From: Corynebacterium sp.
GTDB taxonomy: Bacteria > Actinomycetota > Actinomycetes > Mycobacteriales > Mycobacteriaceae
Direction: 5' to 3'
DNA: 50,368 nucleotides
NCBI RefSeq assembly: GCF_030530965.1
Contig: NZ_JAUMTY010000010.1
Location: 1 to 50,368, forward strand
Part shown: piece after piece, positions 1-8,875 of the stretch
Position numbering within the stretch: position 1 is the stretch's first letter
Layout of the letters: every line of letters begins with the position of its first letter
The notes under the pieces: model-generated
Databases searched by the model: none
Seen by the model: the letters and a program-made list of their open reading frames with translations, nothing else
What the model was told of the DNA's origin: nothing
Made by a program: the position numbers and the translations under genes

Positions 1-1775
1 GAATCGGCCCCGCTATAGCGGACGGTTTCTACTACGACTTTGGCACCGACCACGCCTTTACTCCCGACGATCTCAAACGCATCGAAAAGCGTATGAAGAA
101 GATCATTAAGTCGGGACAGCGATTCGAGCGTGTTGTATGGGAGTCTCTTGATGACGCCCGCGAAGCGTTGAAAGATGAACCATACAAGTTGGAGCTCATC
201 GACGATAAGTCGAAAGGCACCGTTCTTGATGAGGACGCAGATCTTGATACCGCTGGCGAGTTAACCGCGTATAACAACGTCAATCCTCGTACCGGCGAGG
301 TCGAATGGTTCGACCTATGCCGTGGTCCTCACGTGCCGACGACGAAATACATCGCCGCTTTCGCCCTTCAGCGGAGTTCTGCTGCCTACTGGCGTGGCGA
401 TCAAAACAACGACGGTATGCAAAGGATCTATGGGACGGCTTTCGAGTCGAAAGAAGCGCTGCAAGAGTATCAGCAGCGGATGGAAGAAGCGGAACGTCGC
501 GACCACCGTCGTCTCGGCGCTGAACTGAATCTTTTCAGCTTCCCGGATGAAATCGGCTCAGGTTTCCCTGTCTTTCATCCTGACGGCGGTATCGTCCGCA
601 ATGAAATGGAGCAGCACTCGCGGCGGCGCCACATTGAAGCTGGATATTCCTTCGTCTACACTCCGCATCTGACCAAGGGAGATTTGTTCCAAAAGTCCGG
701 CCACCTTGATTTTTACAAGGATGGCATGTTCCCTCCCATGAAGTTGGATGAGGAACGGGATGCCGAGGGGAACATCACGAGGCCGGCTCAGGATTACTAT
801 GCCAAGCCGATGAACTGCCCGATGCACAACCTGATCTTCGCATCTAAGGGCCGGTCGTATCGCGAGTTGCCTCTGCGCTTGTTCGAATTCGGCACAGTCT
901 ATCGGTATGAAAAATCAGGCGTTATTCACGGTCTCACCCGTGCCCGTGGATTCACGCAGGACGATGCCCATATCTACTGCACCGCGGATCAGCTTGAAAA
1001 TGAACTCAGCACGGTTCTTGATTTCATCATCTCGCTGCTGAAGGATTACGGGCTCGATGATTTCTATCTTGAGCTGTCGACGAAAGACCCGAACAAGTTC
1101 GTCGGTTCTGATGAGATCTGGGAGCGTTCAACGGAGATTCTCCGGCGTGTAGCAGATAAATCCGGCCTCGACCTCGTTCCGGATCCAGGCGGAGCTGCTT
1201 TCTATGGTCCGAAGATTTCGGTTCAGGCTCGTGACGCGATCGGGCGTACGTGGCAGATGTCGACCGTTCAGTTGGACTTTAACCTGCCTGAGCGCTTCGA
1301 ATTGGAGTACACGGCGCCCGACGGTTCTAAGCAGCGCCCCATTATGATCCACCGCGCCCTCTTCGGTTCGATTGAGCGCTTCTTCGGGGTGCTCCTGGAG
1401 CACTACGCGGGAGCCTTCCCAGCATGGCTGGCTCCACATCAGGTCGTCGGAATTCCGGTCGCCGATGAATTTTCGCCGTACTTGGGCGAGGTCGTGGATA
1501 AGCTGCGTGCTCGGGGTGTCCGCGCCGAGGTCGATACCTCGGATGATCGGATGCAGAAGAAGATTCGCAACCATACGACTCATAAAGCCCCGTTCATGCT
1601 TCTCGCTGGTGGTCGCGATGCGGAAGCAGGTGCAGTGAGTTTCCGGTTCCTCGATGGTTCCCAAGTGAACGGCGTTCCCGTCGAGAAGGCTGTTGATGTG
1701 ATCTCAACCTGGATTGAAGAGCATAACAACGAGCAGCCGACAAAGGAGTTGATTGAGGCTCGTGTCCGCGGATAA
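1..1775 (+). CDS. thrS: Threonyl-tRNA synthetase (5' end outside window)
   Basis: Class II synthetase that charges tRNA-Thr in the cytoplasm. The frame is open from base 3 with no start in view, so the first part (the TGS domain and the beginning of the editing region) lies upstream; 590 codons are visible. The visible part begins with IGPAIADGFYYDF, typical of ThrRS, then an editing-domain segment ending near YWRGDQ, the class II core, and an anticodon-binding domain. Zinc ligands of the family are present: the Cys of NCPMHN (codon at 816), a His in GLTRARGFTQDDAH, and the His in motif 3 MIHRALFGSIERF. The stop at 1773-1775 overlaps the next gene. Recognition is secure; only the N-terminus is missing. 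Confidence 0.97.
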   Translation, partial: IGPAIADGFYYDFGTDHAFTPDDLKRIEKRMKKIIKSGQRFERVVWESLDDAREALKDEPYKLELIDDKSKGTVLDEDADLDTAGELTAYNNVNPRTGEVEWFDLCRGPHVPTTKYIAAFALQRSSAAYWRGDQNNDGMQRIYGTAFESKEALQEYQQRMEEAERRDHRRLGAELNLFSFPDEIGSGFPVFHPDGGIVRNEMEQHSRRRHIEAGYSFVYTPHLTKGDLFQKSGHLDFYKDGMFPPMKLDEERDAEGNITRPAQDYYAKPMNCPMHNLIFASKGRSYRELPLRLFEFGTVYRYEKSGVIHGLTRARGFTQDDAHIYCTADQLENELSTVLDFIISLLKDYGLDDFYLELSTKDPNKFVGSDEIWERSTEILRRVADKSGLDLVPDPGGAAFYGPKISVQARDAIGRTWQMSTVQLDFNLPERFELEYTAPDGSKQRPIMIHRALFGSIERFFGVLLEHYAGAFPAWLAPHQVVGIPVADEFSPYLGEVVDKLRARGVRAEVDTSDDRMQKKIRNHTTHKAPFMLLAGGRDAEAGAVSFRFLDGSQVNGVPVEKAVDVISTWIEEHNNEQPTKELIEARVRG

Positions 1776-2349
1776 CGATACTTTTGTTGACTCAGGTGCT
1801 GGTGACGCTGACCGATTGACCCGGCTGTGGGCACCCTACCGGATGTCGTATATTGCCGACGATAATCGGAACAGCAGTGACCCGTTCGAAGACATTCCGC
1901 AAGGCTCGGACGAAGAAGGGCTGATCATCGCGCGCGGTGAGACCGTGTACTGCTTGCTCAACCTGTTCCCCTATAACTCGGGGCACATGATGGTCGTCCC
2001 TTATCGTCGGGTGAAGAACCTTGAGGACCTGAACCCCGAGGAGACGGCCGAACTGATGGCTTTCACGAAAAAAGCTATCCGTTCGTTAAAAGCTGTGTCG
2101 CATCCCCATGCCGTTAATGTGGGAATGAATCTGGGTAAAGCATCGGGTGGCTCTATCGAGGAGCATCTTCATGTTCACATAGTTCCGCGATGGGCTGGCG
2201 ATGCTAACTTCATGACCGTCATTGGTGGCGTGAAGGTCCTGCCACAGCTTCTCCGTGAGACACGGTCGTTGCTTGCGGAAGCCTGGGCATCATTGGACAC
2301 TTCCGATGATCAACCGTCTGCTGAGCAGTCGGCTTCCGAGTCGGAATAA
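1762..2349 (+). CDS. HIT-family nucleotide phosphorylase/hydrolase (Rv2613c-like)
   Basis: Histidine-triad protein of about 195 residues. The signature HLHVHIVPRW lies near residues 135-144, and the flanks (RLWAPYRM, LFPYNSGHMMVVPYRR, NVGMNLG) resemble the M. tuberculosis Rv2613c protein, described as a diadenosine tetraphosphate phosphorylase. The substrate here is inferred from that family. Start: GTG 1762 gives the N-terminus VSADND like the mycobacterial protein, with AAAGGAG at 1742-1748 (13 nt away, rather long); TTG 1753 is an alternative with a 4-nt spacer. It overlaps the end of thrS by 14 bp and is followed 9 bp later by pgsA1, so it is probably co-transcribed with both. Confidence 0.9.
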   Translation: MSADNDTFVDSGAGDADRLTRLWAPYRMSYIADDNRNSSDPFEDIPQGSDEEGLIIARGETVYCLLNLFPYNSGHMMVVPYRRVKNLEDLNPEETAELMAFTKKAIRSLKAVSHPHAVNVGMNLGKASGGSIEEHLHVHIVPRWAGDANFMTVIGGVKVLPQLLRETRSLLAEAWASLDTSDDQPSAEQSASESE

Positions 2350-2358
2350 GGGAGAATA

Positions 2359-3012
2359 ATGCTTGGCGTTCATGGCCGAAAACCGGCTGCAGTTGTCATC
2401 GAACCGATTGCCCGATCACTGGTTAAGGCGGGAATTTCCCCCAACACAGTGACCGTCGTCGGCACTCTCGGTGCGTGCGTAGCAGCGTTAATCCTGATCC
2501 CTACCGGTCATCTCTTTGCCGCCGCAATAATTATCGGGCTTTTAACAGCTGTAGATATGGTCGACGGCACCATGGCTCGTATACGTGGCGGGGGAACGAC
2601 GTTCGGAGCGACCCTAGATGCCAGCTGCGACCGCATTACCGACGGGGCCGTTTTCGCCGCTATCGTCTGGTGGATCGTCTCCGCTCAGCAGGGAGAACGT
2701 CACCAACTGATTGCTGCGTTGATTGTGTTGGTCACCAGCCAGGTCATTTCTTATGTCAAAGCTCGGGCAGAGGCGGGCGGTCTCGACATCGTTGGGGGAT
2801 TGGTGGAGCGCCCTGAACGGCTGATCATCGGTTTGGTCGGCTTAGGCCTTGAGGGCTTGGGGGTGCCGCATGTGTTAAGTATTGCGCTCTGGATTCTTGC
2901 AATAGGCTCGATTTTTACGGTGATCCAACGCATGGTCATGGCCAGCAAATCTCCGCACGCGAATGATAAAATCGCCGCACCCCATGGGGCTAAAGAATTT
3001 CCCACGAAGTAA
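2359..3012 (+). CDS. pgsA1: Phosphatidylinositol phosphate synthase
   Basis: Membrane CDP-alcohol phosphotransferase of 217 aa that joins CDP-diacylglycerol to inositol phosphate, giving the lipid precursor of PI, PIMs and lipomannan. The family signature is complete: D66, D69-G70, A73-R74, G83, D87 and D91, in the segment from DMVDGTMAR to DASCD, which holds the metal- and nucleotide-binding residues. Several hydrophobic segments follow. The ATG at 2359 has a GGGAG-type ribosome site just upstream. The neighbours (PIM acyltransferase and pimA directly downstream) favour the phosphatidylinositol role over phosphatidylglycerol phosphate synthase, the other member of this fold. Confidence 0.93.
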   Translation: MLGVHGRKPAAVVIEPIARSLVKAGISPNTVTVVGTLGACVAALILIPTGHLFAAAIIIGLLTAVDMVDGTMARIRGGGTTFGATLDASCDRITDGAVFAAIVWWIVSAQQGERHQLIAALIVLVTSQVISYVKARAEAGGLDIVGGLVERPERLIIGLVGLGLEGLGVPHVLSIALWILAIGSIFTVIQRMVMASKSPHANDKIAAPHGAKEFPTK

Positions 3013-3021
3013 GGACGACAC

Positions 3022-3918
3022 GTGACACGACCCTTCGGCTTATCCAAAGAGGATCTTATCGCTGAGTCGTACGTGTGGGCCTGGAAAGGAATCACCCGAA
3101 TTCCCGCCCCCGTCGCGCGGAAATTATTCACGCTCGGTGCCGATATCGCTTCTCACAGGGGGAAACAACCGGCGAGGTTACGGTCGAACCTTGCCAAGGT
3201 GACCGGTCTCACGGATGACCGAGAGCTTGATGTCGTGGTGCGGAACGCGATGAGATCATATGCCCGATATTGGATGGAAGCTTTCCGCTTACCGTCCATC
3301 ATTCACTCATCGTCCCTGGACTCATTGGTGAACACAATTGAGTCGGGTATCCAGGGGGTGGACTTGTTTGATAAGTCATATCGCCAGGGGCGGGGAGTGA
3401 TTCTTGCTCTCCCGCACAGTGGGAATTGGGATATGGCTGGGCTGTGGCTTGCCCAGCGCTACGGTACGTTTTCTACAGTGGCAGAACGGCTCAAGCCGGA
3501 GAAACTGTTCGATGCATTCGTGGACTATCGCGAGGAACTCGGTTTTACCGTGTTCCCGCTCACCGGTGGTTCACAAAAGCCGATGGACGGGCTCCGTGAA
3601 ACTTTAGAGTCAGGCGGAGTCGTGGCCTTGTTGGGCGAACGTGATCTTTCGCACCACGGTGTCAGCGTTGACTTTTTCGGTTCTAGAACAACCATGCCGG
3701 TGGGGGCGGTACGGCTCGCTCAAGAAACGGGGGCAGCCTTACACGGCGTTCACTGCTGGTTTACCCCGAATGGCTGGGGCCATAGCGTCGGTGAGCCACT
3801 GAATACCGATAAGCCAATACCTGAGGTCGTTCAAGACCTAGCAAACGTTTTTGAGAAAAATATTTCGGAGCATCCTGAAGATTGGCATATGCTCCAACGC
3901 ATCTGGAATGAAGACTGA
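3022..3918 (+). CDS. Phosphatidylinositol mannoside acyltransferase (PatA-like)
   Basis: 298-aa member of the LpxL/HtrB lysophospholipid acyltransferase family, matching the gene between pgsA1 and pimA in mycobacteria (Rv2611c), which acylates the mannose of PIM1/PIM2 on the inner face of the membrane. The catalytic HX4D motif is HSGNWD at residues 132-137, and an LGERD segment follows near 205. GTG 3022 is preceded by AAGGA at 3011-3015, 6 nt away. The gap to pgsA1 is 9 bp and to pimA 15 bp, so the three form one transcription unit. Function is by family and context; the family is clear. Confidence 0.9.
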   Translation: MTRPFGLSKEDLIAESYVWAWKGITRIPAPVARKLFTLGADIASHRGKQPARLRSNLAKVTGLTDDRELDVVVRNAMRSYARYWMEAFRLPSIIHSSSLDSLVNTIESGIQGVDLFDKSYRQGRGVILALPHSGNWDMAGLWLAQRYGTFSTVAERLKPEKLFDAFVDYREELGFTVFPLTGGSQKPMDGLRETLESGGVVALLGERDLSHHGVSVDFFGSRTTMPVGAVRLAQETGAALHGVHCWFTPNGWGHSVGEPLNTDKPIPEVVQDLANVFEKNISEHPEDWHMLQRIWNED

Positions 3919-3933
3919 GAGTGTGGAGGCCGA

Positions 3934-5079
3934 GTGCGAATCGGGATGGTGTGTCCGTATTCCATGGACGACCCTGGCGGTGTTCAAGCTCACGCAATTG
4001 AGCTGTCAGAACAGTTAATCCGGCGCGGTCACACCGTAAGCCTGCTGGCCCCAGCGTCCCTGAAGACGCATGTCCCGGACTTCGTTGTTCGGGCCGGGCG
4101 CTCAATTCCTATCCCGTATAACGGATCGGTTGCCCGCCTGAGTTTCACAGCGTCGGCATTTCATGCTGTCCGTCGGTGGTTGAATAATCACGAATTCGAC
4201 CTCGTCCACATACATGAGCCGAACGCCCCAAGCGTGTCCATGATCGCGCTGAAAATGGCGAAGATTCCCGTCGTGGCGACGTATCACGCATCAGCTGATC
4301 GGTCCCGCGTTTTGGAAACGTTTATTCCGGTTCTCACGCCGATGCTCGAGCGCGTTCGTGCAGGGATCGCGGTCTCGGAGATGGCTCGTCGGTGGCAAGT
4401 GGAACAGCTGGGGGGAGATCCCATTCTCATCCCAAATGGCGTCGATACGAAGTTTTTCTCATCGGCGGACCCGCAGTCAGGAGCCGACGATGCGATCTCT
4501 CGCCTCGACCCAGACCGCCCGCGAATTATCTTCTTGGGCCGCTTTGATGAACCACGTAAAGGCCTCGATGTGCTGATTGAAGCGATGCCACGGATATCAC
4601 GGGCGATTCCAGGTATCGAAGTCGTTGTCGTAGGGACCGGTGATGCCAAGGCTCTGTCGCGGCGCGTAGCCCATGTCCGGGACTCGATCACCATTCTTGG
4701 CCGGTTGTCTAATAGCGACAAGGCTCGAGCCTTTAAAGCATCGGACGTCTATGTGGCACCTCATCTCGGCGGGGAGAGCTTCGGGATCGTCCTCGTCGAA
4801 GCGATGGCTGCCGGCGCGGCGGTCGTCGCCAGTGATATTCCGGCATTTCGTGCTGTGTGCGATGACGGCGACGCTGGTTGGCTATTTCCTCCCGGGGATA
4901 CGGATGCTTTGGTGGCGGCTGTCACCGAGTTGTTTTCGGACAAAGGCAAGCGGCAAGAACTCGCGCATAAGGGCTTTGAGCGGTCCCAACGGTTTGACTG
5001 GAGTCATGTTACGACAGAAGTCGAGAGGGTATATGAAACCGTGCTGGGTCCTCAGGGGGAAAGGAACTTTTCGTCGTGA
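3934..5079 (+). CDS. pimA: Phosphatidyl-myo-inositol mannosyltransferase
   Basis: GT4 glycosyltransferase of 381 aa that transfers mannose from GDP-mannose to phosphatidylinositol, the first step of PIM synthesis, at the cytoplasmic face of the membrane. The start has the family pattern RIGMVCPYSMDDPGGVQAH with the glycine loop at residues 15-16. The C-terminal Rossmann domain holds FLGRFDEPRKGLD and, near 280-292, ESFGIVLVEAMAAG, where the E-x7-E acidic pair contacts the nucleotide sugar. The GTG start at 3934 follows a GGAGG-type site. The end overlaps the next gene in a GTGA arrangement, implying translational coupling. Confidence 0.94.
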   Translation: MRIGMVCPYSMDDPGGVQAHAIELSEQLIRRGHTVSLLAPASLKTHVPDFVVRAGRSIPIPYNGSVARLSFTASAFHAVRRWLNNHEFDLVHIHEPNAPSVSMIALKMAKIPVVATYHASADRSRVLETFIPVLTPMLERVRAGIAVSEMARRWQVEQLGGDPILIPNGVDTKFFSSADPQSGADDAISRLDPDRPRIIFLGRFDEPRKGLDVLIEAMPRISRAIPGIEVVVVGTGDAKALSRRVAHVRDSITILGRLSNSDKARAFKASDVYVAPHLGGESFGIVLVEAMAAGAAVVASDIPAFRAVCDDGDAGWLFPPGDTDALVAAVTELFSDKGKRQELAHKGFERSQRFDWSHVTTEVERVYETVLGPQGERNFSS

Positions 5080-5576
5080 TACCGGTATGGGTCGCCATCG
5101 TCATCGTCGGTCTGATGGCCGTTCTGTTAGCAGGTATGTGGGCATCGTTCATAGCCACCCGCTTGCATCGATTGAATATTCGGACGGATGAAGCAGCGTT
5201 AAGCCTGGATGCTGCCTTGGGTCGTCGGGCTGCGGTGGTGTCAGCATTGTGGCCAGAACTTGCGGACGAGGCCGAAGCAACGGAACGTATCGCTTTCGAC
5301 ACTTCGTGCACGACGGATCGAGCACTGGCGGAGAACAGATTTGCTATGCGCATTCACGATCTTGATGACGAATCAGTGACGGTCAATGGTGCGAGAACAC
5401 TAGCCGACGCTCACACACGAGTGGAACTCGCAATGCGCTTTTATAATGATGCCGTCTCGGATACCCGGACATTGCGGCTACGCCCGCTCGTGAGGTTTTT
5501 CCATCTCGGCGGTCACGCGTCGCCACCAGAGTATTTTGAGGTGGCTGGTATTGAATCCGACATTCCGGCGTCGTAA
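5076..5576 (+). CDS. Small membrane-anchored protein of the PIM operon, function unknown
   Basis: 166 aa with one N-terminal membrane segment (about residues 4-26, rich in I, V, L) followed by a soluble, mainly helical region containing ALGRRAAVVSALWPE. The layout resembles the N-terminal part of the mycobacterial protein found after pimA (Rv2609c), which, as I recall, carries a NUDIX domain at its C-terminus; no NUDIX box (GX5EX7REUXEEXGU) is present here. A distant likeness to LemA-type membrane proteins is possible. GTG 5076 overlaps the pimA stop, with a purine-rich GGGGGAAAGGAA upstream. Co-expression with PIM genes is likely, the role unknown. Confidence 0.75.
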   Translation: MIPVWVAIVIVGLMAVLLAGMWASFIATRLHRLNIRTDEAALSLDAALGRRAAVVSALWPELADEAEATERIAFDTSCTTDRALAENRFAMRIHDLDDESVTVNGARTLADAHTRVELAMRFYNDAVSDTRTLRLRPLVRFFHLGGHASPPEYFEVAGIESDIPAS

Positions 5577-5697
5577 ATCACTATGTAGCCTCAAGAATTG
5601 GTCGGTGAGTTTTCTGGCTCCAGAGGCGAGTAAGTACACTGTAGGCTTCAGCGTATTCTAGACAGGCCAGTCCAGTTTTAAGGAGAAGAACGACAAT

Positions 5698-6657
5698 ATG
5701 AGCAATAATGCAAATCAAAACGGACGGCATGCTACGGACAATCCACGCGGGGCCGCCCATTCCTCGTCGAATGACACAACCCACGGGACTGCACGAGTAA
5801 AGCGTGGCCTGGCGGAGATGCTAAAAGGCGGCGTCATCATGGACGTCGTCACCCCTGAGCAGGCCAAGATCGCTGAGGACGCCGGCGCAACAGCCGTGAT
5901 GGCGCTGGAGCGTGTCCCAGCTGATATTCGTGCTGAGGGTGGAGTGTCTCGCATGTCGGACCCCGACATGATCGAAGGCATTATTAACGCTGTGTCCATC
6001 CCGGTTATGGCGAAAGCCCGCATCGGTCACTTCGTTGAGGCGCAGGTTCTGCAGTCGCTGGGCGTCGACTTTATCGACGAATCCGAGGTGCTGACGCCAG
6101 CAGATTATTCCAACCACATCGATAAATTCGACTTCACGGTGCCATTTGTCTGTGGAGCGACCAACCTCGGCGAAGCACTTCGACGGATCAACGAGGGCGC
6201 TGCCATGATTCGTTCCAAGGGCGAAGCGGGAACTGGCGACGTGTCCAACGCCGTGACCCACATGCGGACCATCCGTGCTTCTATTAATAAATTGAAGTCG
6301 ATGGCGCCTGATGAGCTGTATGTCGCTGCTAAAGAGCTCCAAGCTCCGTACGAGTTGGTGCGTGAGGTAGCCGAGCGTGGATCTCTCCCGGTTGTGCTGT
6401 TCACGGCCGGCGGTATTGCCACTCCAGCCGATGCAGCGATGATGATGCAATTAGGTGCTGAGGGTGTGTTCGTCGGTTCAGGCATCTTTAAGTCTGGTGA
6501 CCCGGAGCATCGTGCGCGCGCCATCGTTCAGGCGACGCAGAACTACGACGACCCTGAGACGATCGCCAATGTTTCGCGTGGCTTGGGTGAAGCGATGGTG
6601 GGCATCAACGTCGACGAGATCCCGAAGCCGCACCGTTTAGCAGAGCGTGGTTGGTAA
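5698..6657 (+). CDS. pdxS: Pyridoxal 5'-phosphate synthase, synthase subunit
   Basis: PdxS builds pyridoxal phosphate from ribose 5-phosphate, glyceraldehyde 3-phosphate and ammonia in a dodecamer supplied by PdxT. The TIM-barrel sequence is highly conserved: VKRGLAEMLKGGVIMDVVT, MALERVPADIR, MAKARIGHFVEAQ with catalytic Lys106, and MIRSKGEAGTGDV with Lys174 that shuttles the intermediate. At 319 aa it carries a low-complexity N-terminal tail of about 33 residues rich in N, S, H and T before the conserved core. AAGGAG at 5680-5685 lies 12 nt before the ATG. The 121 bp upstream presumably hold the promoter, but I see no strong one. Confidence 0.96.
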   Translation: MSNNANQNGRHATDNPRGAAHSSSNDTTHGTARVKRGLAEMLKGGVIMDVVTPEQAKIAEDAGATAVMALERVPADIRAEGGVSRMSDPDMIEGIINAVSIPVMAKARIGHFVEAQVLQSLGVDFIDESEVLTPADYSNHIDKFDFTVPFVCGATNLGEALRRINEGAAMIRSKGEAGTGDVSNAVTHMRTIRASINKLKSMAPDELYVAAKELQAPYELVREVAERGSLPVVLFTAGGIATPADAAMMMQLGAEGVFVGSGIFKSGDPEHRARAIVQATQNYDDPETIANVSRGLGEAMVGINVDEIPKPHRLAERGW

Positions 6658-7298
6658 AACGAGTGGATAGTAGCAACGAAAAGAGAACCCCACTTATCGG
6701 GATTCTCGCTGTACAGGGTGGCGTTATCGAACACCAGCGCACTCTAGAGCGCCTCGGAGTTCGGTCGCGTCTTGTACGCCGTCCTGCTCATCTCGACGGG
6801 GTTGATGGGTTAATTCTCCCTGGGGGAGAGTCGACGACGATGTCGAAGCTCCTCGAGCTGGGCGGATTGCTCGAACCCCTGACGGCAAAGATTCACAACG
6901 GGACGCCGACGTTCGGCACGTGCGCCGGTATGATTTTGCTGGCCAGTGAGGTTAAGGGGACACGTCCGGACGCTCACTGCCTATCCGCGCTCGACATCAC
7001 GGTTCGACGGAACGCATTTGGCCGTCAGGTCGACTCCTTTGAGACGGATCTCGATTTCAAGGGGATTAGTCAACCTGTTCACGCCGTTTTTATTCGTGCA
7101 CCGTGGGTCGAATCAGTCGGCGACGATACCGAGGTTCTTGCTCGTGTACCTGCCGACGACGGCAAGGGCGCTATTGTTGCAGTTCGCTCCGGTCACGGTA
7201 GGGGAAACGTACTTGCCACGTCGTTCCATCCCGAGGTGACCGACGACGACCGTGTCCACGACTATTTTGTGTCGATGGTCGAGGAATCGATGGCGTAA
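6651..7298 (+). CDS. pdxT: Pyridoxal 5'-phosphate synthase, glutaminase subunit
   Basis: Class I glutamine amidotransferase of about 215 aa that releases ammonia from glutamine for PdxS. The oxyanion loop LPGGEST and the nucleophile in FGTCAGM (Cys91 from the TTG start) are present; the His-Glu pair is in SFHPEVTDD near the C-terminus. TTG 6651 overlaps the pdxS stop; GTG 6663, 5 bp after that stop, is a plausible alternative and would shorten the protein by 4 residues. Neither has a strong ribosome site, consistent with translational coupling to pdxS. Confidence 0.93.
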   Translation: MVKRVDSSNEKRTPLIGILAVQGGVIEHQRTLERLGVRSRLVRRPAHLDGVDGLILPGGESTTMSKLLELGGLLEPLTAKIHNGTPTFGTCAGMILLASEVKGTRPDAHCLSALDITVRRNAFGRQVDSFETDLDFKGISQPVHAVFIRAPWVESVGDDTEVLARVPADDGKGAIVAVRSGHGRGNVLATSFHPEVTDDDRVHDYFVSMVEESMA

Positions 7299-7423
7299 CC
7301 CAACAAAAGACTTATTGGTGGCAGTGCCATGGCTGGGAATGTCGGGACCGAGTATTAGACTGGTTGCGATTATCCCCTTCGTGGGGCTTGCATGTGTGTT
7401 AACAACTGAGGGAGTACAACAAT

Positions 7424-8176
7424 ATGAGTGGGCACTCTAAATGGGCAACAACGAAGCACAAGAAAGCTGCGAACGATGCCAAGCGTGGTAAAGAATTTGC
7501 CAAGCTGATTAAGAACATTGAGGTAGCTGCTCGCACCGGCGGCGGTGACCCCTCAGCGAATCCGACGCTGGATGACATGATTAAAAAGGCCAAAAAGGCG
7601 TCGGTTCCCAATGACAATATCGAGCGAGCCCGCAAGCGCGGTTCAGGTGAGGAAGCCGGTGGCGCAGACTGGGAGACCGTCACCTATGAAGGTTATGGCA
7701 ACGGCGGGGTAGCGATTCTTATCGAGTGCTTGACCGATAACCGTAACCGTGCCGCGACGGATGTGCGTACCGCGATGAACAAGAACGGCGGAAACATGGC
7801 GGATGCAGGGTCCGTTGCCTATATGTTCAACCGCAAGGGTGTCGTTCAGTTGCCGAAGGAAGGCAATACTGAGGATGACATCCTGATGGCCGTCCTGGAT
7901 GCCGGCGCTGAAGAGGTTAATGACCTCGGCCAGAACTTCGAGGTCGTGTCCGCAGCCGGGGATCTTTCTGCCGTTCGCGACGCGTTGAAGGAAGCCGGGC
8001 TGGAGTACGATTCTGCAGAGCCGGACTACCGAGCAGACGTTAAGGTTCAGCTTGACGCGTCTGGAGCTCGGAAGATCTTCCATCTGATCGATGCACTGGA
8101 AGAGTCGGACGACGTCCAGAACGTCTACACCAATATGGATCTTTCCGACGAGGTTCTGGCTGAACTCGATAACTAA
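7424..8176 (+). CDS. yebC: YebC/PmpR family protein (TACO1-like)
   Basis: Cytoplasmic 250-aa protein of the YebC/PmpR family, recognised by the N-terminus SGHSKWATTKHKKAANDAKRGK, the GGGDPSANPTL segment and WETVTYEGYGNGG. Members have been described as transcription regulators and more recently as translation factors acting at proline-rich stretches; which applies here cannot be told. The ATG has GAGGGAG upstream. The 125-bp gap before it holds a possible -10 TAGACT at 7356-7361 with a poor -35 (CTGGGA, 7333-7338). It precedes ruvCAB, the usual actinobacterial order. Confidence 0.95.
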   Translation: MSGHSKWATTKHKKAANDAKRGKEFAKLIKNIEVAARTGGGDPSANPTLDDMIKKAKKASVPNDNIERARKRGSGEEAGGADWETVTYEGYGNGGVAILIECLTDNRNRAATDVRTAMNKNGGNMADAGSVAYMFNRKGVVQLPKEGNTEDDILMAVLDAGAEEVNDLGQNFEVVSAAGDLSAVRDALKEAGLEYDSAEPDYRADVKVQLDASGARKIFHLIDALEESDDVQNVYTNMDLSDEVLAELDN

Positions 8177-8240
8177 GTGAAAGCCCTCAGCGTGTGCCGA
8201 ATAGGCTGTTGGCGATGGTGCAGATAGGAGTGGCGATCCA

Positions 8241-8816
8241 GTGCCCGTGAATACCACGTCTAAGGGTGGATCGCGCTCCTTAGAGGGGACCCGCGTCATG
8301 GGGGTTGACCCCGGTTTAACCCGGTGCGGAATATCTACGGTTCAGGCCGGGCGGGGGCGCTCCGTCCTACCTGTTGCGGTGGGGGTTATTCGAACAGACG
8401 CATCCGACGATCTTTCCACCCGTCTTCTCGACATTTCCGTGAAGATTGATGAGTGGATGGATGAGTATCATCCGGATATGCTGGCAATCGAACGTGTATT
8501 TGAACGTGGTGTAGTCTCCACTGTCATGCACACCGCCCATGCGGTGGGTGTGATTATTGTTTGTGCAGCGCGGAGAGATATTCCGGTTTATATGTACACG
8601 CCCAGTGAAGTGAAAAAAGCTGTGTCGGGGAACGGACGTGCAGATAAAAAGCAAGTCACCGCGATGGTTACGCGGGTCTTGGGCTTGGCTGAACCACCAC
8701 GTCCCGCCGATGCGGCCGATGCTCTGGCGCTCGCTATTTGTCATTGCTGGCGCGCTCCCATGTTGGGGCTATCCGGTGGGCAGAATCCGGGCTGGAGCGC
8801 TTCACGACATAAGTGA
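8241..8816 (+). CDS. ruvC: Holliday junction resolvase RuvC
   Basis: Endonuclease of 191 aa that cuts Holliday junctions processed by RuvAB. The acidic active site is visible: Asp23 in VMGVDPGLTRCG, Glu84 in AIERVF, and Asp157/Asp160 in PADAADALALA. GTG 8241 has ATAGGAG 10 nt upstream; a start at ATG 8298 would begin closer to the conserved core but has no ribosome site. A 59-bp gap separates it from ruvA. Confidence 0.95.
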   Translation: MPVNTTSKGGSRSLEGTRVMGVDPGLTRCGISTVQAGRGRSVLPVAVGVIRTDASDDLSTRLLDISVKIDEWMDEYHPDMLAIERVFERGVVSTVMHTAHAVGVIIVCAARRDIPVYMYTPSEVKKAVSGNGRADKKQVTAMVTRVLGLAEPPRPADAADALALAICHCWRAPMLGLSGGQNPGWSASRHK

Positions 8817-8875
8817 CGTCATAGTTGCGGCCGATGTCGTGGTGTGACGATCGTGAGTAGAGAAAAGGGGTCCCT

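Noticed and set aside
1128..1664. 178-codon frame antisense to thrS
   Set aside because: Opposite the ThrRS catalytic and anticodon domains, no domain seen.
5821..6450. 209-codon frame antisense to pdxS
   Set aside because: Product is H/R-rich and unlike any family; opposite a fully conserved gene.
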